Assembly: GCA_028702135.1 (NCBI GenBank)
Contig: JAQVPJ010000012.1
Coordinates: 1-63,613 of the forward strand
DNA length: 63,613 nt
DNA from: Eubacteriales bacterium
GTDB taxonomy: Bacteria; Bacillota; Clostridia; Oscillospirales; CAG-382
Direction of reading: 5' to 3'
Below, piece after piece: positions 11,267 through 20,052 of this stretch; within the stretch, counting starts at the first letter, position 1, and each line of letters starts with the position of its first letter. The position numbers and the translations under genes are program-made. The notes under the pieces are model-generated. The model searched no databases and was not told the origin of the DNA. It saw only the letters and a program-made list of their open reading frames with translations.

Positions 11267-13294
11267 TTACTCCCCTTTTCCATATTTTATTTCCGAATTA
11301 ATTAACCATGCAGGATCAAGAATCAAGCTGATACTGCCGTCACCGAGCAGTGTACAGCCCGATAGCCCCTCAACCTTTTTTATTCTCTTAATGTAATCCG
11401 GCATGGATTTTACTACTACTTGTTGCTGTCCCAATAAACAATCCGCAAAAATACACCTCCTCTTTTCCTCCTGCTCAACCATTATCAGAATACCGTCGGA
11501 GAGCTCCGTAACCTCGGTTTCGATATCCCATTGCTTGTGCAGCTTCATAATTGCATAGCATTCCCCGCGGACCATAATCATTTCATTACCCTCAGTATCC
11601 ATGAAGATACTCCCGTTTTCAGGCTTGAACGACTCTCTTATGGCTGTAATGGGGATAGTAAAGTTTTTAGCACCGACCTTTATGTTCATACCGTCTATTA
11701 TAGCAACCGTCAAAGGAATTTTCATAGTAACGGTAGTACCCATACCCTCAGTGCTTTCGACCGAAACAGAGCCACCGATGGAGGTGATGTTCTGCATAAC
11801 CACATCCAAACCTACGCCCCGCCCACTGAATTCCGATACTTCTGCGTTTGTAGAAAACCCGGGCAGGAATATCAGGCTACAAATCTCTTTATCAGTCATT
11901 TCGCTTTCGGGCTTTGTAAGGATATTGTTGTTTCTCGCTTTTTCGAGAATCTTCTCCTTGTTCAAACCCCTTCCGTCATCATGTACGAGAATGTACACAT
12001 TACTGCCGGAATTATATGCTTCAAGCGTAATCGTTCCGATAGCGGGCTTGTTTAGAGCAATACGCACCTCCTCGCTCTCTAAACCGTGATCTATACAGTT
12101 TCTTACAAGATGCATAAGTGGGTCAGAAAGATGCTCGATGATACTCTTATCCACTTCTGTATCCTCGCCGGACAATTCCAGATTTACTTCCTTGCCGAGC
12201 TTTTTAGACATATCGCGTACAATTCTGTGAGTTTTTTGAAAAGTTGTAGTCAATGGTACTAAACGCATTGACATAACCAAATCCTGCATCTCCACGATAA
12301 TCTTATGCAGTTGAAGTGCTTCCTTTTGAAAGGACTGTAATTCCAATCCTTTCAGATCCGGATTATTAGCGACCATAGATTCCGAAATGACAACCTCGCC
12401 AACTAAATTCATTAATTTGTCGAGCTTTGAAATATTGATGCTTATGATACTCTGGCCTGACGAATGGTTGTCCTGTTTGATTAAAGTCTCCTCGTTTTTT
12501 ATTTTTTCGGACTCACTTTCAACAGTTACTCTTCCGCTTGTCGTATTTTCGTTTTCAGCCTGCAGACATATATCCACATCAGTAAGTGTTAAATCAATGT
12601 CCCTTATAAAGGGCATGTTCATGAATAAGCTCTGTAGCTCGCTATATGCTTTATCGGATGTAAAATATACGAGGAATCCGCTTTTTCTTATTATATTCGT
12701 TGTTTCGTCGTTATCTAAAACGTTTTCTGGAACGGTTACGATATCATACGCATACTCCCTCATATCTCTGATTATGGAATAAGCTCTGATGTTCTCCATC
12801 TCACAGCCGTACTCAAAGTAAAAAATAGCTTTATAACTGATATGTGCGAGCATCTTCTCACTGTTCGTTGTATCGGTGGAAGCTCCCTTCAATTTGCACA
12901 GGTAATTATCAAGCTCTTCAATAAGCCTATTTGATTCATCAGCGTTTGGATCCCTGTTCTCTCTTATACCGGATACTTCGTTATTTATGTAGTCCATGCA
13001 AAGAAGAATTAAATCGGATACATGAGAACAACTGTATTTTACATCCTTGTTTTCACGAATGAAGTAAAACAGATCCTCCGCTTTATGTGCCAATGAAGCT
13101 ATCTCAGGATATGACATCATCGCTGCAGACCCTTTTATGGTATGCATTATCCTGAATATTTCGTTAATAGCATTATTGGAAAAGCCGTCTTCCTTTTCCG
13201 TATCAAGTATTATCTGTTCCAGTTGCTCAGTATTCTGCAATGTTTCAAAAATAAACATTTCAAGCAAAGAATCCCCGCTGTTCTGCACTGCCAT
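11267..13294 (-). CDS. cheA: CheA, chemotaxis histidine kinase
   Basis: 675 aa. The HPt domain carries the phospho-accepting H51 in IMHTIKGSA. A spacer/P2-like region follows, then the dimerisation helix (DKLMNLVGEVVISES), the ATPase with the N box HLVRNCIDHGLE, G boxes VHDDGRG and FSGRGVGLDVV, and a C-terminal CheW-like P5 domain ending in LILDPAWLI. It phosphorylates CheY and CheB in response to receptors. It is cytoplasmic and bound to receptor arrays through CheW. cheY lies 20 bp upstream. Confidence 0.96.
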   Translation of the reverse strand: MAVQNSGDSLLEMFIFETLQNTEQLEQIILDTEKEDGFSNNAINEIFRIMHTIKGSAAMMSYPEIASLAHKAEDLFYFIRENKDVKYSCSHVSDLILLCMDYINNEVSGIRENRDPNADESNRLIEELDNYLCKLKGASTDTTNSEKMLAHISYKAIFYFEYGCEMENIRAYSIIRDMREYAYDIVTVPENVLDNDETTNIIRKSGFLVYFTSDKAYSELQSLFMNMPFIRDIDLTLTDVDICLQAENENTTSGRVTVESESEKIKNEETLIKQDNHSSGQSIISINISKLDKLMNLVGEVVISESMVANNPDLKGLELQSFQKEALQLHKIIVEMQDLVMSMRLVPLTTTFQKTHRIVRDMSKKLGKEVNLELSGEDTEVDKSIIEHLSDPLMHLVRNCIDHGLESEEVRIALNKPAIGTITLEAYNSGSNVYILVHDDGRGLNKEKILEKARNNNILTKPESEMTDKEICSLIFLPGFSTNAEVSEFSGRGVGLDVVMQNITSIGGSVSVESTEGMGTTVTMKIPLTVAIIDGMNIKVGAKNFTIPITAIRESFKPENGSIFMDTEGNEMIMVRGECYAIMKLHKQWDIETEVTELSDGILIMVEQEEKRRCIFADCLLGQQQVVVKSMPDYIKRIKKVEGLSGCTLLGDGSISLILDPAWLINSEIKYGKGE

Positions 13295-13314
13295 ATACTC
13301 AACTCCGTAATAAT

Positions 13315-13680
13315 TTATTTGTCTGACGCAATTTTCAGAAGCGTCTGCGTTATATGTTCTTCCTTATATGGTTTTACGATAAACGATTTTGCTCCGTTTA
13401 TAATCGCTTCCTTAACCATTCGCTCCTGCCCCATTGCGGATATCATAACCACCTTAGCTGTCGGATCCGCTTCACGGATTTTTTTCAAAGCTTCGATTCC
13501 GGTCATGTCCGGCATAGTAATATCCATAGTCACAATGTCCGGTCGGTATTCCAGATATTTTTCTATACCCTCCTGTCCGTTTTTCGCATCGGCTACAACC
13601 TTGAAACCGCTTTTTTCAAGAACATTTTTAATCGCTAATCTCATAAAAGCTGCGTCGTCGACAACCAATACATTGATCAT
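13315..13680 (-). CDS. cheY: CheY, chemotaxis response regulator
   Basis: 121 aa, a stand-alone receiver domain: acidic pair in VVDDAAF, phospho-acceptor in IVTMDITMPDM, conserved Ser/Thr in VMISAMG and Lys in FIVKPYK. Phosphorylated by CheA, it binds the FliM N-terminus and FliY at the motor. It lies next to cheA and just after the HD-GYP gene in the same direction. Confidence 0.95.
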   Translation of the reverse strand: MINVLVVDDAAFMRLAIKNVLEKSGFKVVADAKNGQEGIEKYLEYRPDIVTMDITMPDMTGIEALKKIREADPTAKVVMISAMGQERMVKEAIINGAKSFIVKPYKEEHITQTLLKIASDK

Positions 13681-13711
13681 AATAAATTTCCCCCTCTATG
13701 CTTGCTTAATT

Positions 13712-14788
13712 TTATTTATGTAATCCAATTACGGTAACATTCAACAATTCAGGATTGTTACACAAATCATAGATTTCTTCTTTTCCGCCATTGTTTTCTG
13801 ATGAAACTATCCTTATTTTGGGTCTCATAAAGCTATTCGGATAATTTTCGACAACAACGCCTCTCTTACCATTGCTGAGATTTACGATAGTTCCGATCGG
13901 ATATGGTACTATTTTTTTGATAAAAAGGTTTAAAATGCTGGGATCAAACATAATTCCGGCGTTCCCCATTATATGCTCTATTGCTTCTGACGGAGAAAAT
14001 GCGGGTCTATATGGTCTGTCAGAAGTCATAGCGTCAAAATTATCGCATATTGCAATAATTTTACCCTCTATAGTCTGCTTGTTGTGCGGAAGTCCCAGCG
14101 GATATCCTTTTGAGTCATATCTCTCGTGATGTGTCAATACAGCGATAACCGATTCAAGCGGAAGTGCGTTTTGTCTTTTTAAATAATCGCTGCCGAGCCG
14201 ACTGTGCTTTTTCATTATTTCAAATTCGCTTTTGGTTAAAGGTCCGTTTTTATTTAATATCTCTTTTGGTATAAAAATTTTCCCGACATCGTGAAGCAAT
14301 GCGCCCATACCAAGTTTGTACAGCGCCTTTCTGTTCATACCCGCTGATACGCCTACCATAATTGCAAGACCGGCGACACTCACGCAATGATAATAGGTGT
14401 AATCGTCAAAAACTTTTAGATCTACCATATTTACCATAGCGTTCTTATCCGTGGAAATCTCATCGATAATATCCTCCAATAAGTTTTTCATCGACGAGAG
14501 CGAATTTCTCGCTTCAAAGGTATTGTTCTTTTCTATACCTATAAAGAAGCTCCTGACTGCTCTGACCGTGTTTTCCTTAAGCTTTGTGCTTATAATTCCT
14601 TTAACGCCTGAGTCTTCCACAGAATCGTCTGCGATATATGCACCGTCACATTCCGAGTCCAACAATTTTTCGATAAATTTTTCCGTAAGCTCGCTTCCCA
14701 TCGCAAGAAGTAACTCACCATGTATTCCGTATATGTTTTTTGCTAAAACCATCCCGGGTTTCAAGTTTGTCGATTGAACGAATCTCAT
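13712..14788 (-). CDS. HD-GYP domain protein, probable cyclic-di-GMP phosphodiesterase
   Basis: 358 aa from the ATG at 14788 (GGGG seven bases upstream; an upstream in-frame TTG is less likely). The N-terminal half, about 110 residues, has no named fold. The HD-GYP domain shows LLHDVGK, then HHERYDSKGYP, the metal and GYP signature, and ICDNFDAMTSDRPYR. HD-GYP proteins hydrolyse cyclic-di-GMP. Its position between the flagellins and cheY suggests that it ties second-messenger level to motility. The usual glycine in xDGxGYP is Ser here. Confidence 0.88.
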   Translation of the reverse strand: MRFVQSTNLKPGMVLAKNIYGIHGELLLAMGSELTEKFIEKLLDSECDGAYIADDSVEDSGVKGIISTKLKENTVRAVRSFFIGIEKNNTFEARNSLSSMKNLLEDIIDEISTDKNAMVNMVDLKVFDDYTYYHCVSVAGLAIMVGVSAGMNRKALYKLGMGALLHDVGKIFIPKEILNKNGPLTKSEFEIMKKHSRLGSDYLKRQNALPLESVIAVLTHHERYDSKGYPLGLPHNKQTIEGKIIAICDNFDAMTSDRPYRPAFSPSEAIEHIMGNAGIMFDPSILNLFIKKIVPYPIGTIVNLSNGKRGVVVENYPNSFMRPKIRIVSSENNGGKEEIYDLCNNPELLNVTVIGLHK

Positions 14789-14908
14789 ATTAATCCCCAA
14801 GACCTGTCAACGTCATATACTACAAAATGCACTGATAACAGGTAATTTTATACTTTTATAATTTAACGTCTTACTTCATTATTTTTTTAATATAAATGCA
14901 TTTAGCTA

Positions 14909-14940
14909 ATTCTGCGGGAGTATATTTACTCCCGCAGAAT
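14909..14940 (-). terminator. Strong hairpin after the flagellin array
   Basis: A perfect inverted repeat with 14-base arms (attctgcgggagta / tactcccgcagaat) lies 25 bp past the stop of the last flagellin. There is no long T-run, so it may terminate weakly or act as a 3' mRNA stabiliser for the abundant flagellin transcript. Confidence 0.6.
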
Positions 14941-14965
14941 GATCATTACACCTCAGGCTACTATA

Positions 14966-15820
14966 TTATTGAAGTAACTGTAGTACGCCCTGAGGCTGTG
15001 AATTAGCTTGTGCAAGCATCGACTGAGCAGCCTGGAGAAGAATGTTGTTCTTTGTGTACTCGGTCATCTCCTCGGCCATATCGACGTCTCTTACACGGGA
15101 TTCCGCCGACTGAAGGTTCTCTTTTGTCGTTGCCATGTTGTTTATAACGTGTTCCAGCTGGTTCTGCTGTGCACCGTAGGTAGCCCTTGCGGTGTTAACC
15201 TCGGTGATAGCATTCTCAACATCCGTAACAGCTACTGCCGCTGCGGTGGTTCCGTCCGTTATAACAGCCGTTTTTGCTGTAAGAGCCGACATATTTGTAA
15301 TCGTTAACGGTGCGATGTCTATGGTCTGGTTGCCGTCCTCACCGTATGCGATTGAAGCGGATGCTGTTCCCGCGGTGATGACACCGGTTGCGACAGCATA
15401 TGTAGCTCCGCCGAAAACAGATATTCCGTTAAACTTTGTATCCGTATAAACTCCGGCGATAGCTGTGCCAAGTGCTTTCATCTCAGAACCGATATTCTTC
15501 TTGTCATCGCCGCTGTAGGTTCCGTTTTTAACCTGAACAGCAAGCTCCTTGAGTCTGGTTAGCATATCGGATACTTCGTTTAATGCACCCTCTGCTGTCT
15601 GAAGGAACGAAACTCCGTCTTCTGCATTTCTTGTTGCCTGAGTAAGTCCGCGGATCTGGCTCCTCATCTTCTCGGAAATCGAAAGACCTGCCGCGTCGTC
15701 CGCCGCACGATTGATTCTCGAACCGCTGGAGAGCTTCTCCATAGATTTGTTTGCAGTTACCGCGTTGCTGTTATATGAACGATAGGTGTTCATAGCAGCG
15801 ATGTTATGACTAATACGCAT
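14966..15820 (-). CDS. Flagellin (copy 1 of 3)
   Basis: 284 aa filament protein exported by the flagellar type III system. The conserved D0/D1 N-terminus (MRISHNIAAMNTYRS, then LSSGSRINRAADDAAGLSISE) and C-terminus (ESRVRDVDMAEEMTEYTKNNILLQAAQSML) flank a short variable centre (about residues 125-215). Large D2/D3 domains are absent. A 231-bp stretch of the coding DNA (15512-15742) is identical to copy 2, including third positions. The leader has a GGA hairpin and AAGGAGG. Confidence 0.96.
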   Translation of the reverse strand: MRISHNIAAMNTYRSYNSNAVTANKSMEKLSSGSRINRAADDAAGLSISEKMRSQIRGLTQATRNAEDGVSFLQTAEGALNEVSDMLTRLKELAVQVKNGTYSGDDKKNIGSEMKALGTAIAGVYTDTKFNGISVFGGATYAVATGVITAGTASASIAYGEDGNQTIDIAPLTITNMSALTAKTAVITDGTTAAAVAVTDVENAITEVNTARATYGAQQNQLEHVINNMATTKENLQSAESRVRDVDMAEEMTEYTKNNILLQAAQSMLAQANSQPQGVLQLLQ

Positions 15821-15847
15821 TTAATAATCCTCCTTGAATTTTAAATT

Positions 15848-15861
15848 GGGATTCCTTTCCC
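15848..15861 (-). promoter_or_regulatory. Flagellin 1 leader hairpin, candidate CsrA site
   Basis: In mRNA sense GGGAAAGGAATCCC forms a GGGA/TCCC stem with AAGGAA in the loop, about 28 bases ahead of the start. A second GGA lies in the Shine-Dalgarno AAGGAGG. The same element occurs before all three flagellins. CsrA binds hairpin-loop GGA motifs (known for hag of Bacillus); binding here is inferred. Confidence 0.6.
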
Positions 15862-15898
15862 ATAATATGTTTTTACTTGATTAGACTCGGAACGTAAG

Positions 15899-16777
15899 TT
15901 ATCTGAGTAACTGTAGTACGCCCTGAGGCTGTGCATTAGCCTGTGCAAGCATTGACTGAGCAGCCTGGAGAAGGATGTTGTTCTTTGTGTACTCGGTCAT
16001 CTCCTCGGCCATATCGACGTCTCTTACACGGGATTCCGCTGATTGAAGGTTCTCTTTTGTCGTTGCCATGTTGTTGGTAACATGCTCAAGCTGGTTCTGC
16101 TGTGCACCATAGGTAGCTCTTGTGGTGTTTACCTCTGTGATAGCTGCTTCAACGGAGTCAACATCAACCAGTTTTGCGTTTGTTGCTTTTGCCGCAGCAT
16201 CGGCACCTGTTGTTGCTGCTGCCGTCAATGTGGTAAGTGCGTTCATTTCGCTTGTGACAGCTGCCAGAATAGTAACTGTCTGATCTCCGTTCTCACCATA
16301 AGCGATGGTTGCTGCGGTAGCAGTTCCGTCATTTTCAGCAAGAACTCCGCTTGCCGCAGTCTGCGTTCCGAAAACCGTGATGCCGTTGAACTTTGTGTCC
16401 GTATAGATTCCGGCGATAGCTGTGCCGAGTGCATTCATCTCAGAACCGATGTTTACGGCGTCGTCGTTGCTGTAGGTTCCGTTTTTAACCTGAACAGCAA
16501 GCTCCTTGAGTCTGGTTAGCATATCGGATACTTCGTTTAATGCACCCTCTGCTGTCTGAAGGAACGAAACTCCGTCTTCTGCATTTCTTGTTGCCTGAGT
16601 AAGTCCGCGGATCTGGCTCCTCATCTTCTCGGAAATCGAAAGACCTGCCGCGTCGTCCGCCGCACGATTGATTCTCGAACCGCTGGAGAGCTTCTCCATG
16701 GACTTGTTTGCAGTTACTGCGTTGCTGTTATATGAACGATAGGTGTTCATAGCAGCGATGTTATGACTGATACGCAT
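15899..16777 (-). CDS. Flagellin (copy 2 of 3)
   Basis: 292 aa flagellin with the same D0/D1 termini as copy 1 and a different Ala/Thr-rich centre (about residues 130-225). It ends in QPQGVLQLLR. The start at 16777 is fixed by the AAGGAGG site and by the conserved MRISHNIAAMN. It is the middle gene of the tandem array, separated by 78 bp from copy 1 and 73 bp from copy 3, so the copies may be co-transcribed or have individual promoters. No clear sigma-D box was found in these short gaps. Confidence 0.96.
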   Translation of the reverse strand: MRISHNIAAMNTYRSYNSNAVTANKSMEKLSSGSRINRAADDAAGLSISEKMRSQIRGLTQATRNAEDGVSFLQTAEGALNEVSDMLTRLKELAVQVKNGTYSNDDAVNIGSEMNALGTAIAGIYTDTKFNGITVFGTQTAASGVLAENDGTATAATIAYGENGDQTVTILAAVTSEMNALTTLTAAATTGADAAAKATNAKLVDVDSVEAAITEVNTTRATYGAQQNQLEHVTNNMATTKENLQSAESRVRDVDMAEEMTEYTKNNILLQAAQSMLAQANAQPQGVLQLLR

Positions 16778-16805
16778 TTAATAATCCTCCTTGAATTTTT
16801 GTTGT

Positions 16806-16819
16806 GGGATTCCTTTCCC
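16806..16819 (-). promoter_or_regulatory. Flagellin 2 leader hairpin, candidate CsrA site
   Basis: GGGAAAGGAATCCC in mRNA sense, identical to the element before copy 1, with GGA in the loop. It lies about 29 bases before the ATG and upstream of AAGGAGG. Confidence 0.6.
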
Positions 16820-16850
16820 CTTTTTTTGTATGACCGTTTATCATACTTTT

Positions 16851-17726
16851 TTACTGAAGTAGCTGAAGTACGCCCTGAGGCTGTGAATTAGCCTGTGCAA
16901 GCATCGACTGTGCAGCCTGGAGAAGAATGCTGTTCTTTGTGTACTCGGTCATCTCCTCGGCCATATCGACGTCTCTTACACGAGATTCCGCCGATTGAAG
17001 GTTCTCTTTTGTCGTCGCCATGTTGTTGGTAACATGCTCAAGCTGGTTCTGCTGTGCACCATAGGTAGCTCTTGTGGTGTTTACCTCGGTAATAGCTGCT
17101 TCAACTAAAGCCACCGTTACATCCTCCGGAGCAGTTCCTGCCGTTGCTGTCTCAACGGTAAGAGCATTCATCGCGGTTGTAGTTGCCTGCAAAACCGTGA
17201 TCGACTGAGCACCATCCTCACCGTATGCTATGGTCGCTGCAATATCCGCTGCCAAAGGTGTAGCGGGTACTGTTTGCGCGGCAAGAACACCGGCTGTAGT
17301 GTCATCGTCCTGAATACCGAATACGGCAATTCCGTTAAACTTCGTGTCCGCATAGATTCCAGCGATAGCCGTGCCTAACGCATTCATCTCTGAGCCGATG
17401 TTAGCTTTGTCGTGGGTGCTGTAGGTTCCGTTCTTAACCTGAACAGCAAGCTCCTTGAGTCTGGTGAGCATATCGGATACTTCATTTAAAGCACCCTCTG
17501 CCGTCTGAAGGAATGAGATACCGTCCTCTGCGTTCCTCATTGCCTGGGAGAGTCCGCGAATCTGGCTTCTCATCTTCTCGGAAATCGAAAGACCTGCCGC
17601 GTCATCCGCTGCGCGATTGATCCTCGAGCCGCTGGAGAGCTTCTCCATGGACTTGTTTGCAGTTACTGCGTTGCTGTTGTATGAACGGTAGGTGTTCATA
17701 GCAGCAATGTTGTGACTGATACGCAT
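16851..17726 (-). CDS. Flagellin (copy 3 of 3, first in transcription order)
   Basis: 291 aa from the ATG at 17726. The upstream in-frame extension lacks flagellin similarity, and AAGGAGG sits just ahead of this ATG. The termini match copies 1 and 2 but the DNA is more diverged (GLSQAMRNAEDG, TKNSILLQ). The centre (about 130-220) is unique. It is the first flagellin in the array, with about 220 bp of leader and promoter region before the repeated csrA terminator at 17950. Confidence 0.96.
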   Translation of the reverse strand: MRISHNIAAMNTYRSYNSNAVTANKSMEKLSSGSRINRAADDAAGLSISEKMRSQIRGLSQAMRNAEDGISFLQTAEGALNEVSDMLTRLKELAVQVKNGTYSTHDKANIGSEMNALGTAIAGIYADTKFNGIAVFGIQDDDTTAGVLAAQTVPATPLAADIAATIAYGEDGAQSITVLQATTTAMNALTVETATAGTAPEDVTVALVEAAITEVNTTRATYGAQQNQLEHVTNNMATTKENLQSAESRVRDVDMAEEMTEYTKNSILLQAAQSMLAQANSQPQGVLQLLQ

Positions 17727-17752
17727 TAAATTATCCTCCTTGAATTTTTTTC

Positions 17753-17766
17753 GGGAATCCTTTCCC
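17753..17766 (-). promoter_or_regulatory. Flagellin 3 leader hairpin, candidate CsrA site
   Basis: GGGAAAGGATTCCC in mRNA sense. Compared with the other two leaders an A changes to T, which lengthens the stem to five pairs (GGGAA/TTCCC) and leaves AGGA as the loop. The stem changes while GGA stays in the loop, which supports a folded RNA element. Confidence 0.6.
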
Positions 17767-17949
17767 TTTTTTTTCTTCGTTTTCAAACAGCACAAAATCT
17801 AAAAAGACTTGGGTGCACGGGCTTTTTGACAGATTTTGTTACTGTACCTAAAAGAACCGGTAAAATATACAGAAAATTTGTATATTCTACTTCATTACAT
17901 ATATCGAACATATATTTTTAAAATAAAGTAACAGCATCTGAAATGCGTA

Positions 17950-18000
17950 AAAAAGTCATGCAATGCATAGCACCGCATGACAATTGAAGCAGATTTATTT
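17950..18000. repeat. 51-bp direct repeat, left copy (csrA stop codon plus terminator duplicate)
   Basis: Identical over 51 bases to 23656-23706. It holds the last codon and stop of csrA and the csrA hairpin terminator (gtcatgc/gcatgac arms followed by T's on the minus strand). Its left flank is the flagellin upstream region and its right flank is the accessory segment. The rest of this gap (17727-18251) holds the flagellin leader, this repeat and one terminator, and no gene. Confidence 0.9.
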
Positions 18001-18012
18001 ATATAAACACAA

Positions 18013-18056
18013 AAAACCCTTGACAATGCTTAACAATCAGCAAAGTCAAGGGTTTT
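18013..18056 (-). terminator. Terminator of the MMPL/YhgE-like operon
   Basis: Perfect 12-base arms (aaaacccttgac / gtcaagggtttt) with a 20-base loop and T's on the exit side. It lies about 200 bp after the stop of the YhgE-like gene and just inside the left end of the inserted segment. Confidence 0.65.
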
Positions 18057-18251
18057 AAAATTTTTTACATGGCTTATAATCTTGATAAAGTATTCATTTG
18101 CATATTATATCGAAAGCGTAGGTTTGGTTTCGTTAGCATAAGTATAAACCGTTATCCGCGATAAAACTTACAACCACTGAATACTGTATAAACTTTTCGT
18201 TAAAATATGAACACTGATAAGTTTTTTACGTTTTGCTTTTATACCAATCCG

Positions 18252-20033
18252 TTACGGATATAACCCAAACAGTTTGAGAAGTTTCTGCCAAAAGGTCAGC
18301 TTAACAGGCACTGTTTCGGCACTTTCCAAAATCTCTATAACCTCGATAGGATCGGTTTTCATTACAAATTGCACAGCGGTCACATTTGTATTTTTTTCCG
18401 AAACAAAAGACACGGGGGTAAAATCGGATTTATCATATTGACTGATTATCTCATCTATTTCGAACTCTATTCTTTTTGGCAAGTCAGCCACTGCATCGTT
18501 TAATTTGCTTGTACCTTCATTCAAGAAAGTAGCTCCGGTGTCTAATTCACCGATACCGCTTGCAAGAGACTTAAGACCTTCATTAATTTCACCGTATCCT
18601 TCTGCAAGGCTTTTAACACCACCAACATATTCACCAAGTCCTGCATCAAACAGACTGTAGTTGTTTGCAACTTCAAAGAGACCTTCTTGTAGTTGCTTGA
18701 TTTTCCCGGTGATGTCCATATCATTTATTACCTGCTCTATTTCAGTTGATAATCCCGAAAGCGTTTCTTCAATCGTGTTAATTGAACTGCTCATCTTGTC
18801 CAGATTACCGGAAACGGATGCGAAAGCAATTTTAACTTCGTCATAAGTTCCTTTTACTCTTTTTGAAGATGAATAATAAGCCATGAGCTGGTCAACTGTA
18901 TTTTTTAACGCATTATTACCCGATACTGCTGCATATAATCCGGAAGGATCAATCTCGGTGTCAGGAATTGACGACATTGCCGAATCAAGCGCAGAATAAG
19001 CAGAAGCAAATCCATTTTTTAATTGTTGTATTCCACCATTAATGTTCGTTAATCCATCAGCAAGCTGATTTAATCCGCCGGGTAGTGCATTGATATCACT
19101 TAAATTAATTTCCCCGATGCTTTGATTGAGAGCTTCTGATATGTTAATTAAAGCTGCATTTATTTGAGCGGATGCGTTCAACAATCCTTCTGAATTAGCG
19201 CTTAATTCTGACAGTCCATCTGAAAAATCAGATGAGCCGACAGACAATTCGCTCGCTCCTGAAGAGGACTTTGTAATACCCTCGGACAGTTTTTTAACTC
19301 CTTCGTTTAAATTACTTACAGCATCCGACAGACTAGTCATATCTTTAGTCAGGTTCTCTGTGTCCGGCATTTCGATCATCATAGCAAGTGGTATAGCAGC
19401 TATTTCTATGCTGCTCATTGCAAAATCTTCTACGTCTGCTGAGACCGAAATATTTGCATCCTTTCCCGGTAAAACAGAATGAGCGATCACCTTGTTTTTG
19501 CCTGCACTGGCTATTGTAGCATTAGGAGATATAATATCCGTACACTTATCTGTATTCAGTGTAAGCGATATCTGGAGCATATAATTCTCATAGAATACAG
19601 GGTTGACAGCTTTGTTTTGTGTAACAGATATTTCGATTTTTAGTGCACCGGCTTTACCTGCAAGCTCAGGAGCAGAAATCTCTTTACTGTCTAACTCATA
19701 TCGAATGTCTATGTTCCAGGGCAGCGCTTTAGACTGAAGAGTTCCCTGATAATAAAATTTATCATCAGCAGTGTTAACGGTAATCCTGTCTCCGCTTATA
19801 TTCAGCTTTTCTGATGAAGTCATATTGCTTACTTCATTATAATCACCGTAATCGGTTATCATACCGCTCTTAAAGCTGTTAACTACATAAATACTCTGTA
19901 CCATTCCATCCGATGTTAATAATCCATATACCACTTCTTCTTTTTGCGTAGGTGCTTCTATAGAAGACACAGGAATGGTTAAAATAATAAGTATAATCAG
20001 CGAAGCTACAAATATTGATAGAAATTTTCTCAT
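18252..20033 (-). CDS. YhgE-like secreted coiled-coil protein, partner of MMPL exporter
   Basis: 593 aa. It has an N-terminal signal/TM segment (about residues 5-25), then an extracellular part with long runs of YhgE/Pip-type repeats (LNEGVKKLSEGITKSSSG, LNQLADGLTNINGGIQQLKNG) typical of extended coiled coils. Unlike full YhgE/Pip proteins it has no C-terminal multi-TM block and ends in WQKLLKLFGLYP. It starts 19 bp after the MMPL gene, so the two are co-transcribed. The pairing with an RND exporter suggests a periplasm/wall-side partner; substrate unknown. Confidence 0.7.
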   Translation of the reverse strand: MRKFLSIFVASLIILIILTIPVSSIEAPTQKEEVVYGLLTSDGMVQSIYVVNSFKSGMITDYGDYNEVSNMTSSEKLNISGDRITVNTADDKFYYQGTLQSKALPWNIDIRYELDSKEISAPELAGKAGALKIEISVTQNKAVNPVFYENYMLQISLTLNTDKCTDIISPNATIASAGKNKVIAHSVLPGKDANISVSADVEDFAMSSIEIAAIPLAMMIEMPDTENLTKDMTSLSDAVSNLNEGVKKLSEGITKSSSGASELSVGSSDFSDGLSELSANSEGLLNASAQINAALINISEALNQSIGEINLSDINALPGGLNQLADGLTNINGGIQQLKNGFASAYSALDSAMSSIPDTEIDPSGLYAAVSGNNALKNTVDQLMAYYSSSKRVKGTYDEVKIAFASVSGNLDKMSSSINTIEETLSGLSTEIEQVINDMDITGKIKQLQEGLFEVANNYSLFDAGLGEYVGGVKSLAEGYGEINEGLKSLASGIGELDTGATFLNEGTSKLNDAVADLPKRIEFEIDEIISQYDKSDFTPVSFVSEKNTNVTAVQFVMKTDPIEVIEILESAETVPVKLTFWQKLLKLFGLYP

Positions 20034-20052
20034 TTTAATTCACCTCTTTAAG

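Noticed and set aside
17727-17949. Sigma-D promoter for the flagellin array (minus strand TTCGATAT opposite 17901-17908)
   Set aside because: The -10-like box has a mismatch and no TAAA lies 15-16 bases upstream of it, so it is not listed as a feature.
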